In this document: in pieces, positions 35,749-46,373 of the stretch
Numbering within the stretch: the stretch's first letter is position 1
Layout of the letters: each line of letters begins with the position of its first letter
Source: Bryopsis sp. KO-2023
Taxonomy: Eukaryota; Chlorophyta; Ulvophyceae; Bryopsidales; Bryopsidaceae
Assembly (NCBI GenBank): GCA_030272585.1
Contig: BSYQ01000001.1
Span: 4,836,001-4,900,000, forward strand
Length of the DNA: 64,000 bases
Reading direction: 5' to 3'
Notes under the pieces: model-generated
Databases searched by the model: none
What the model was told of the DNA's origin: nothing
The model's input: the letters and a program-made list of their open reading frames with translations, nothing else
Made by a program: the position numbers and the translations under genes

Positions 35749-37441
35749 TCCCTGATGATCGATTTCTCGCGCGCGCAATTCAGAACGGGAAATGCAGTGA
35801 CTCGCTGAACAGTGTGGTGGGCTGCTCGTAATGGGGCGCGTGTGAGTGGGGGCTGTGGTGCTCTGATAATTAATTCTCAACGAACAAGACGGTTTACTCC
35901 CACACACTGCCATGGTAGTCGGACATAACGAAAACGAGACAATCCCGGCCCGAACACCCCTCTCGACAAGGTCGAACAGGACCCAGATTTTCGTCCAACG
36001 AACCACTGGAGGTTCCATCAGAGTTAGTAAGACATCCAATCTTGAGCCATAACCTGACAGGGGTCATTTCTTTGCCCTTCACAAACCCAATTCCGATCCA
36101 TAGGTTTTCCAAGAGGATGCCCCTAGTATGAGCAAGGTTGGGTTGGCAAAGTTTGAAGCCTCATCGCATTTCAGCCGTTGGATGGATGTATGGAAGGTGC
36201 TGAGAACTGAGAATATAAAAAAAAAACCTGAAATGTCTGATGGTTTCTTTGGCACCAAGTCCCAAAACAATCAACAGAGTTCACACCGATGCAGACCTTC
36301 CCTAGGTTTCGAGGGAAGGTGCCCACCTTCCATGGCCAGCAAAGAGGCCCTCAAAATCCTGAATTTTCACCTGACAAAAGCTATATATTTGGGGTCGAGA
36401 GAAGAATGAGGGCTTCCAATACCCGTCCCAATCCCATCCAAAAACAAAAGTCAGCAAAAAACACCTGAATTTGCTCAAAATGCCAACCCCCGGAGGCACA
36501 GCTCAATATCTTTCAAGAGTGAACGCTCAACCTTTCTGAACATGTTTGATTACATTTGGTCACACTCGAGTCTGAGTTCCGATTGTTGTTTTCCCAGCTT
36601 TTTTAAAAAACACAAGAGAATATACAATTTGGCACACCAATTTGGCAGGGATCGCTCAGTGCTCAGCAAACTCAGCAGCCAGCGAGAAGGAGAGTGAGCA
36701 AGTTCCGATGCCCCCTTGCTAAAACTGAAATGAAATGTTTTTTTGTTCATCGTCAGTAAGGTAGAATATCCAGATTTACTAACCTCTCGAAAACAACAAA
36801 AAAAAACGCCTTGGATAGCTGTGAGGAGCCCAAATTCTCCTCCCCAAAAAGTTAATTTCCCTCCCAACCCCCCCCCCCTTCCCCTTTGTTCTCAAAAACA
36901 GCACGTAATACCATAAACAGTGGCCTTAAGGGGAAAGTCTTCTTCCACATTCGTTTCTTTGAATTTCCCCAAGGCTCAAGCATCCACAGTTGCTAGTTCT
37001 TTTTTGCATTTGTTCTTTTCTTTTTCTTTTTTCTTCAGGTCAGACTCACAAGCTCCTTATCCCAGGAGCTCAGGGAAAAACATCAACCTCTGCACTACCT
37101 CACCCTCCAATGGGCTCCCACACACACACACACACATGAGGTCCAAAACTGATCCTCCTGATTTGCATTCTTTTTTTTTGTTTTGCTTTTTTTCTACTCT
37201 TTAAAACGAAAAGAGTCTTCCTATTGCGACCTGTCCATTCCTCCCAATGTCGAACTAGTAGACCCTTCTTTTACCCCCAAACCCCTTTTTCTCCCCATAT
37301 ACACCCCTTCAAAACATGAGCTCTTTTAGCACTTCTCTCGGCACTGTTGCCCCACAATTATATTCCTTTCAGTTTCCTCATCCCAGAACCCTTTCTCCTT
37401 TTTGACTTTTCGCCACGAAATCAATAACGCAAACATCCAGT
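35749..37441. other. Gene-free stretch
   Basis: It holds the promoter of the hydrolase gene and the 3' flank of UBC13, both on minus. A (CA)n run lies near 37120, and a C-run near 36869. I see no exon structure. Confidence 0.55.
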
Positions 37442-37906
37442 TCACTGTTGGGCGTACAGCCGAGTCCATTCCTTGGCCACTTGAATAGCTTCCTTTTCGT
37501 TATCTTTCCAGTGTTTGGCCACGTCCTCCGCGAGAGGGTCCTCGGGATTTGGGGCACTCAGCAGCGCTTGAATGCTCAACAAGACCGTTCGAATCTGGAG
37601 CGCGGGGGACCATTTGTCCTTGAGAATATCCAGACAGATCCTCCCCAGCTTGTCTATGTTTGGGTGGTAAATTCGAGTCAAGAAACGAACTTTCGGGGGT
37701 GCCATCGGATAGTCCTCTGGCAAGAAGAGTTCCAATTTGAAAGCTCCCCCTTCGTACGGACTCGACTGAGGGCCCAAGATCATAACCGAAAAATACCGCA
37801 AGTTATCCTCCGAAGGCGAGGCGCTGATACCAGGCGCTGGCTCTTGCATCAGCCGTTGCGTTTCCTTTATAATTCGTCGAGGCAGGTTTTGTGCATTGGA
37901 AGCCAT
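37442..37906 (-). CDS. UBC13: Ubiquitin-conjugating enzyme E2, Ubc13 type
   Basis: This intronless 154-codon frame starts at [19 protein letters not shown]. An open 20-codon extension upstream is less like the family. It carries the E2 signature [20 protein letters not shown], with HPN and the active-site Cys, then [20 protein letters not shown]. These are diagnostic of Ubc13, which with a Uev partner builds Lys63-linked ubiquitin chains in DNA-damage tolerance and signalling. Length and ends match plant and animal Ubc13. The family is normally intron-rich in plants, so the lack of introns is notable. Confidence 0.96.
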   Translation of the reverse strand: MASNAQNLPRRIIKETQRLMQEPAPGISASPSEDNLRYFSVMILGPQSSPYEGGAFKLELFLPEDYPMAPPKVRFLTRIYHPNIDKLGRICLDILKDKWSPALQIRTVLLSIQALLSAPNPEDPLAEDVAKHWKDNEKEAIQVAKEWTRLYAQQ

Positions 37907-38002
37907 CGTAACCGAAAAAAAGAACTTCCTCGTCCAAAGCACACGCACCCCACAACCCCCGCTCAATATCCAAGTGACGAGCTGTGGTCGCTCGAGGTCT
38001 CT

Positions 38003-38240
38003 CTATCTCTTTCTCGTGATGTCGTTCCCAGAGAAAGAGCTCCAGTCAACGATTTTACTCGCGTTCCACGTAGGTTCTCCAGAAACACTTTCGAACAGCC
38101 TTCGAATTTGGAGCTGCGGTGCCGTTATCCTTGACAAATGACACTCCGACACGTTTTCGATCGCCTCATCACTGTCGAAAACGATCCAGAACCGCTCGTA
38201 TTGCGCCAGACTGGGACGGGGTCTGGTGTGATCGCAGCCG
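38003..38240 (-). CDS. Possible 3' exon of an unidentified minus-strand gene
   Basis: After an acceptor near 38219 (CCCCGTCCCAG) the frame reads LAQYERFWIVFDSDEAIENV...LQIRRLFESVSGEPT and ends NDITRKR at 38003. Composition looks coding, but the plus strand is also open here (38138-38398). Neither matches a family I know, so strand and extent are uncertain. Confidence 0.3.
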
Positions 38241-39833
38241 AAGGGGGTTACTGTCGTGTGAGGTTCTATGTGTGTGGAAAGTCTGGTGTGCACCTGACCC
38301 CACAAGGGTTGCTCTTCCTGGCCGTCATACCTCATACCTCGTATGCGTCGCTGAGCATTGTCCTCGAGAGAGGACACCTCAACATGACCCTTTCATAGCA
38401 CCAACCCAGAGGGAGCCATGGATATTCGACGAGGAAGGATGGAATGATAAGGATAAGGATAAGGATAAGGATAAGGATGGAATAGTCCTCGGACGCATGA
38501 AACCTTGTTTAGCAAGATACTTTCCTTTTTGTGTACCATCGATGGTCTGTGGATATGTGGCACGCGAAAAGCAGTTTCAGGTATGAGCCCACCTGCATTG
38601 TCCCTACCATATTTTTGTCGATTCAGACACAAAACAGAAGAGACTCGACCCCAGACCACTCCCACGAAAATGGGAATGCAAGCCTCAAGGAGAGGAGCCC
38701 GCAAGAAAAACACCTGTGTAAACACACACGCACACACACACAGTTCAAGAGAAATAGAAAGAAACCCACAAAAAGCACAAGGAAAAGCGTTGCAGAGACG
38801 AGCCGGGTGTTAGCCTGGCCTTCGAACAGTGCATGTCCGAAGGCGCAGTTCCCAGGGGGCACCACGAGGAGGTCCCCGGCTCTCGCCCCCCACGCACCTT
38901 TTTGCCGCCCGCTATAGTAGCGATTCTTCGGCTTCGGACTTGGGGAACGGAAGGGGGCCGGCGGCCGAATCTGTGACCTACACAGACATAAACGGCAGAG
39001 AGGTCAACACCCGCGAACCCATATGAAAACCGTAGCATGGAAGGAAAGGAAGCGGGCACGTTTTTATGGAGAAAGATACCCGTACCGCACGCCAACTGAC
39101 GCCAACTGTTCACAACAGGTCGGGGAAATGGTTGATACTAGGTGGAGTTTTCACAACAGTTACAACAATAGACTGACTCGTTCCAAACCACCTTGTAAAC
39201 CAGCTATCTGGGGAAATCAAAGACGTACCTCTGTGAATTCTGTGCCCAGGAGTGCATTCTTGCAGTAGCAAATAAACTTTTTGCGTGCACAATTCATACA
39301 GGATTTGGAGGTTTGGATGGATGCTGTGGAGGTGCTAAGAAAGAATGGAACACACCACTAGGAAAAAGAAATGAATGTGTCAGCTTCTAAGAGAGCACAC
39401 ATTCGTTTCAAAAATTATGGGGACAACTCCTCGAGCAATTGTGACTGTCTGCTTTTTGCTTGAAAGTAATGTGCTGGCATGCTAGGGATGTCTTCCGAAG
39501 AATACACTGATCTTGTTTTGTGTGCTTTCTCGACTGTTCCCAAAGGAGGTGCTATAGCATGAAAATTCTTACAATAGTGCCTTAAGCAAAGACCCCTGTT
39601 TTGGGTTGTATGTTTATCCTTGCCACTTGTGATCCAATTTGACACCTTCACACCACCCCGGTTTTTAAAAAAGGAAGGAAACATGCTCTGTGGATGAAAC
39701 AATGTAAAAACAATGAAATCGATTGTTCGACCATAACGATGGAGCCACCGGACCAACATTACAGAATAGAATCAAATACATGTCGATCTCCTTGGAAGCC
39801 AGCCTTCAATGCAAAAATTGTGACTCTATTTTC
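38241..39833. other. Region of unresolved coding content
   Basis: Both strands contain plausible short exons (plus: 38917-39026, TYTDINGREVNTREPI; minus: 39037-38899). AATAAA occurs at about 39269 on plus. I could not build a consistent model. From about 39300 to 39833 nothing coding is seen except the 3' flank of RRP6. Confidence 0.35.
38445..38480. repeat. Hexanucleotide microsatellite (GATAAG)n
   Basis: About six uninterrupted copies of GATAAG lie between 38445 and 38480. Confidence 0.9.
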
Positions 39834-42800
39834 TCATCTCTTGAAGCGGCCCGATTTGTTGTTTGTCCTAGCATGTGTTTTGCTCCTCCTCGGCTTCTTG
39901 AAAACAGACTTGTCACTGTTCCCCCAGTTGTTTTTCACGCTATTTTTTCGACATGATTCCATTTCAATCCTTTTCTTTTTGTCCTCCTTGGCCTTGGCAT
40001 AATCAAACGGAATCACGAGTGCCTCTCGTTCCTCCTTTTCTGCTGTTTCGTTGGGTTCATCATTTTTTTTCGCGGCTTCAGCTACCTCTGAACCCCCGAA
40101 CTTCGAGATTTCATTCAATTCTGCACTGACCAAGTCTTCCCTCCCAGCTGTCAACCCAGTGTCCTGAAAAACATCGTTGGAAAGTGAGCCTTTATGTTTA
40201 TATATACAATCTGCCTTGTTTTTTCAGAAACATAATAAACCACGTGCTATGATTTAAGTAGGTTTCCGTAGCCCAAGGACAGCCTCCCAATGCAGCCACT
40301 CCACAATCGAAGATCCTGGATATATATAGTGGATGCTGGAACAACAGCTCATACCTTTAGCCTCTTGCTGAAAGATTTCACTCACGAGCACTAACAATAA
40401 GTTTCAGTAATGGTTTTGAATTCACTAAGTTTAAAAAATTTTGCATTGGCTTCAAAATTGAAACATGGATACAAAAACAAGGTAGATATTTGGTTGATAT
40501 TTGTTTTTTGTATCCATGTTTCAAAAACGAAGACGAAAACATGCCTTGAAAACTGTCTCCATCAATTCCTCATCCCCCTCTACACCGCTCGGAACATCCG
40601 CACCGGCTCCCTCCACAGCCTGCTCCCTGTTCAATGAAGCCTTGGAATAAGCCTTCATCCAACGTTAAAAACCTCATTAGATAAAGAAAGAAAGAAAGAA
40701 CGAACGAACATGGTTTAAACAAGCATCTTATGTTAATGTGGGGGGCGCCCCACTTCATCAACCCTTCTCAGATTCTTCATGCACATACAAACAAAACTCC
40801 AATGCAACCTTCCAAAGTCTATGCCTCCAAACTTTTTTGCCCACCAACCCACACTTGCTGCCCCATCTCCATACTCTGTTATGAATGTGGGCAGTTGTCC
40901 TTCCAACTGCCCATGTGTCAAGGTGGGGACAATCTCATGGCAATTTCATGTAGAAAATCCACCGATACACATTTCTGAGCCATGCACACCTGTTTCACAG
41001 GAACTGGCAAGTAGTCTTGGAGGCCTTCATCCCAAGCTTTCGTCAACCGTGCTTTCTTCCTTTTGTGCAATGGTTCGTCGCCAGCTGGGGAGAGTTCTTC
41101 CTCATTTTCCCCCTTTTTCCACTCATCCATTACATCTCGGATATCTGCAAGCCCACCAAACAAAAACATGCCCTCCAGATTGCGTAGAATCACATTGCAT
41201 ACGACCAAAAAAACAGAAGGATTTCAGCCGACCGGGCAGCTCTTGGCAGAGGGTGAATTTTCTCGACAAGAAACGGATGGTGAAAGAGTGGTTCGGAGTG
41301 CAAAACTTAAAAAAGGCAATGGCATGCAACAATGAATCGACAGCTAGGGTTCCACATCTAAAAAAACCTCTTCTGCTGGTCTTGTCGCAAAGTTCAAGCC
41401 AGCCTCTGTCAGTCTGACACTCAGAAACAATAAAATAGAATCCAGCATTACTAATATCCCAGTCTTCCAGTCTGAAGCCACCTACTATAAAATGCTGCTG
41501 GTATTCATTTTTAACTCAGAACATCTTGATCGCTTTCCCAACCAGAAACCACTCCTTGCTAGACTTTCCAGTGACCTCCATGTGTTATGATTTTTCCCTC
41601 TTCCCCTGCCCCTCAACCAACTAGCAACGTTATTTAACTATTTAGTGTCCCCTCCATTCTTCTTCTTTAACGATCCTATTTACAGACAGCTCTACAGCAC
41701 AGAGTCTCACACTCGCCCCCTTTTTTCCAATCCCTTGGATTGACTACTGACCATTTGCTGTCGACCTCTTCCCAGCCACTGCTTGCTCCTCAGTCTCTTT
41801 TCCATCAGCCTTCTCTCCTTCGGCCAGAGGTCCCACCGCCCCACCAAACGGCAGAACAAATGAAGCATTGATTTCCGCCACCTTCGCCCCCTGACTGTCA
41901 CTCGAACCTGACATCATCGCCCCAAATCCTGAGCCCTGTGCAATCTTGATCGGCAATATTCCATGGCCACCATTACTCATCGAGGTCCCTCCACCGTCCC
42001 CTGCCACCAGCGTACCAAGGATCCCTGCAGGGGTGCTGTTCAGAGGGGGTGTCAGCTTGGGGGTCAAATTGGATGTGGTTTTCGAGGAGCCACCGGAAGT
42101 GATGGTGGGTGGAGGCGTGGGGACGGCTGCACACAATCCTGGCCTGGGTTTCTGAGACGATTTCGTGCATGTGATGATCTCCAGGATTTCCTGAGCCCTG
42201 GATTGGGCAAACTTGTCATGTTGGAGCAGTGCCCCTTTCACAGCAGAAACGCTTCCTGCAGAAAGCACCAAGTCAAGACAAAGGCATCCATACCTTCAAC
42301 AATCCCAACCAACACACGCTCGACCCCCGGAAAGATTATTGAAATTATTTTTGTTATTTTGTTTTTCCAAACGAACCTGGTAGGCGAGCCGCCAATCTGA
42401 TGAGGGAGTTCGTGTTGAGTATGTAGCCCCTGGATTCGTCGTTCTTTCTGGCAAGGCCTTCCCTCCACTCGAGCAGAGCGTCGCAGGTGGCTTTTTGCAC
42501 GTTATTGAACTCCTCGAGTTTGTGCTTTTTTATGCACTTATCGACGGAGAAGAAAGGCTTCTCATACCTTTGGAGCGACACCAGGCGAGATCGTTCCAAC
42601 ACCACGCCCAATGCATTCTGTTTGCCACCGATGCGTCAGTCAGCACACAAACAAGATGCACCGGTCAGTCATACACGCATCATTACATGCAGACATAAAA
42701 ACCCAAAGAGGTATTAAAAAAAACAGATGCTGTCACAACCACATTTCCGACTTCACGATACATTCCAGCCCCCAGCTGCAGAGCATTTTTCCTGTGTTTT

Positions 42801-45390
42801 TGAACAGCAGCGATTCTGTGAGTTGCCACTACCTTTGGGACTTTTTCTCGAAGGGGGATCTTCAGTTCTTGCGGCACATTTTCCCCGAGATGAAACAACT
42901 CATGCCTCATTACGTCATAGATGTACAGCAAACTGTGGGTGTCGCCTCTCGCATACATCAGCATTTCCTTGTTCAAGGGCCGCACTCTCCAATCCGCCAG
43001 CTGATACCTGATTCAAAAAAAATAAGAATCAAGTTTTTCGTCGATTTATCTCTGTTTTTTTTGATATTACTAAAATTATAAAAAAAAGTTGGAGAGAAAA
43101 ATGAGTGACACGTAGAATCCTCCCTGGACATCTACCAGAGCAAACAATAAATCAAATAATAAAATGAAAGGAAACGAAAAAATAGTTGGGAAATTGTAAA
43201 GCAAACTGGACTCACTTTTTGTCCGCTTTTACGTCGCAGTAAGTTTCCAGCAAAAACGCCAGAGATTTTCTTTCCTTTTGCAGCATTCTGGATGCTTCGT
43301 ATGTGTCGAAGAGGTTGACCATATAAATCCCAAAGTCCCTCTGCAGCCAGATGATATCGTTGAAAGAGCCGTGGAGAACTTTAACGACTTTGGGATCAGC
43401 AAACACGGGGGCCAAAGCAACACCGATCTTCTTCCAAAGAGGGAGCGTATCCACCACATAATCTGTTTTTCTCGTCGAAATCTGCGATCAAAAAGGACAT
43501 CACCCTTCATCAACTGGTTGAACTGCCACCAACACGATAAACTCCAGAAAGCGGGAAAAAGAAACCATCCCAGCACAATAAGCTATTAATAAACCTCGGA
43601 ACATTGCATCCAACTCACTTGCATCAGGCAAGTCAGTCCCAAGAAAGTCCTGTGTTCGTGCTCTTCCAAATCGACAGCCAATTCTGCCGCCCCTTTTAAG
43701 TCTTTTGCCATCGCTTCCAGCTTGGCTTCCGTATCCACAAACACGAATTTCGTGAATTCCATGGATCTCGGCATCCTCACGCCGCCCAGCTCCAATTGAC
43801 TCGGCTGATATTCCAGGGCGTCTATGGTGGCTTGCAAGGGGTGGGGATAACTCGCTCGGTGAGAATTGTTGCCCACCACCGTTCGAATCATCTCGTCCAG
43901 CTCCGGGTCGTTTCTGCCCTGATCCTTTTCAGGTATCGATTCAGGGATCAAACCTTTCAAGCTCTCCAGTCTAACACATGGCCACACATCATGTATGAAA
44001 TAAAGACATGCATAATAAAAAAGGAAAGAGCATGGGTATCCTTCAGGTTTTCATTTTTTTTTCATTTTTTTTCCAAATTATTTCTTTTCTTTTCTTTTCT
44101 TTCCCTTTTCTTTTTTTTTTTTTGGGGGGGGGGGGGCAAGTTTATTCTCCACCCAGTTGCACTTGGGACTCTTGTCAACGCAATGCATCAAGGCCTCATG
44201 CACAGCAAATTCATTGCATATTTGACTGATCTTGGTGCATTTCCTAAGACTGAACAAACTAACTTCCATGAAAGGCTTGACTAGCTAGCTGAGAGAATAA
44301 GCCAACATTTCCCCACTTTGGTTGGAAAGGCTCCTCACTGTTGTCCACCGGTATCGAGAATTTATCCTGAGGCTTGTAGTGGGATTTGTCTGCCACATTG
44401 GCCCTATTGACTCGTTCAAAGGGTTGCCGCCTGCCACCCCAACCTGGCAGAGATTTCCTCTGGGCGATCGCAACTCCGCTGTTCTTAGTCTGTAAATTTT
44501 GTGATGCAGATGCAACCAAGGTGGGTTCTTTCGGGGCATTTTCTCTGCATCAAATGAAAATCGTGCAAAAGGTTTTTACAAAACTGCACGGAGCCCTGAT
44601 CAATTCCCCAACTCCGTGAAATGCAACGAAGCAAACGAGGAAGCTAATCAACAAAGAGTTGAGAAAAAAAAACAAGTATGGCAGGATGTTGATGAGAAAT
44701 CACTTTCCCCCCCCCCCCGGCCGCCACAAACCTTTTGTTAGCATCCAGGGAGGTGTGAACCCTCTCCAGACAGTCATCCAGTAGAGACTCAAACCATGGC
44801 AAAGAATCGTCAGGTCTATCCCCCAGCGCTTCAGCAGCAGTGGCCTCGTGAACGGCCTGAGCAAACAGATCAAAACGATCAACTCTGATAAAATATAACT
44901 CATTCTCCAACCATTCAAAAGCTTCGATCATCCATTTTTTCAATGAAAACAAAACCCCCAAAAAAGTTGTTTTTTTTTCTGCATGTAGACGTATCAAACG
45001 ATGACTGCGTAAAAATATCGTTGCTCACCTTTGCTCCACCGAATCGGAACTGCTCGATATTTCCAAAAATCTCTTTCAGCTTGGACACACCCGGACTCAA
45101 TTGCTCCACGAATCCTGGAACCTCTCGCATTTTCTGGAATTTTTAAGGAAAAAAAGCAAAACATTCAGGGTTCATTCATGCAGATATCCAGGGAATATCC
45201 ACATGCTTACTATGGCTTTGGCCCCACTTCCCCCAACAAATTTCAAATGAAACCTTACATAGTACTCAGAAGAATATGGCAACTCGACCCCGTCAGCCCT
45301 CCGGAGCGTGGTGACGACATCTTGGATATTCATTTTTCCGGGCTGCAACTCTCCGCCGCCAGTGGATCGCGGTCCTTCCTCTCCCACCAT
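39834..45390 (-). CDS. RRP6: Rrp6/EXOSC10 nuclear exosome 3'-5' exoribonuclease
   Basis: About a dozen exons. The start at 45390 gives [13 protein letters not shown] and an N-terminal cofactor-binding (PMC2NT-like) region ([27 protein letters not shown]). The linker [21 protein letters not shown] is the conserved lasso before the nuclease. The DEDD-Y core follows: [20 protein letters not shown] (D-x-E), [31 protein letters not shown], and [28 protein letters not shown], with motif III Tyr and Asp kept. The HRDC domain is near 42600-42380 and about 42250 ([20 protein letters not shown]). A long Ser/Gly/Pro-rich exon and a basic C-terminus with [13 protein letters not shown] end at 39834. One exon ends at a probable GC donor (AAG|GCATGT at 40544). 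It trims and degrades nuclear RNA with the exosome. Confidence 0.93.
40458..40524. repeat. Near-perfect 23-bp inverted repeat (hairpin) in an RRP6 intron
   Basis: The left arm at 40458-40480 (core ATGGATACAAAAACAA) and right arm at 40501-40524 (core TTGTTTTTTGTATCCAT) are reverse complements except for one extra T, around a 20-nt loop. It lies about 20 nt inside the intron from the probable GC 5' splice site. Confidence 0.85.
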
Positions 45391-45844
45391 GTCCCTCGCT
45401 GCCGTCTGGATCGATCCTGTCGTTCAGAGCAGCTGCGTTGCTGCGCGAGATTCTTTTCCGCTTTCGAACGTCTGACACACGGGCCCACGTGCTCATTCAT
45501 TCTTACTGTATGTCTCGTAAGCCTGCTGGTTTCTGGAGGAGCGGTCACCAACGAAACGTTTCTTGGCATTTGTTGGCAGTCTGGGAGCTCTCAGGTCTTT
45601 CTTGAAGGAAAAGAAAGACTAGAAAAAAAATGCTGAAAGAATCATGATCTGGGGTAGGTCTTTCAGAAGGCTTGAGACCAATACTGGATCCAGTAGTTTG
45701 GGAAAAAATTGTGTCCACCAAAACCCTGGTGATCGATTTGGGTGTAACCTTTGAATAAGTCGCTGTTGGATTTGTTTCCTTGCGATCGGAGTTGGGAAAC
45801 GGAAGAAAACGAAATACGAACAACGAAATACGATCTGTGCCAAG

Positions 45845-46045
45845 ATGGCGGCTGCTCGAGTCGAGAGGTTTTCGTATCCTCTGTCCGAAACGAAATTGAC
45901 CGCCCTCCGCTCAACTGGATTCAATTTGATCACTTCCTTCAAGAAAAAAAAGCGGCCCGTCTCAGATGGACAGGGGGCAGCGATCGCTCAGCAGAATATA
46001 AACGACACTGATATGCTGGGGCAGCAACTCCTCCTCGACCAATAG
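45845..46045 (+). CDS. Small ORF, unidentified
   Basis: A 66-codon frame starts at an ATG in strong context (GCCAAGATGGCGGC). It reads MAAARVERFSYPLSETKLTA... with a basic patch (FKKKKRPVSDG) and ends LLLDQ. It lies in the gap between the divergent RRP6 and EMSY-like genes. It may be a real microprotein or part of a 5' leader. Confidence 0.35.
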   Translation: MAAARVERFSYPLSETKLTALRSTGFNLITSFKKKKRPVSDGQGAAIAQQNINDTDMLGQQLLLDQ

Positions 46046-46373
46046 ACCCCCACTAGTCAACACAAGATCGTGTTTTATCTAATACCACCGCAACAGACTC
46101 CACACACAAACCCCCCCACTGCCGCTCTGCCCAGGGACATTCCACCCTCCCCGATTCGTCGCATTCTCCTGGTGGAGCACCCCTCGATTTCCCGGCCGCC
46201 ACCTGGCGTTCGGATTCCATGTGATCGCGCACCGCCACCGCCACCGCAGGCTGAGCGGAGCAGCTGCCGCGAAATGTGATTGTTGAGTCATCCTGCCCGA
46301 TATTGTCTGCGCGCCTTCACACTTTTACCTCGATCGTCCCTCTTGCGACAAACCCGTCGTTGGATACAAAAAG

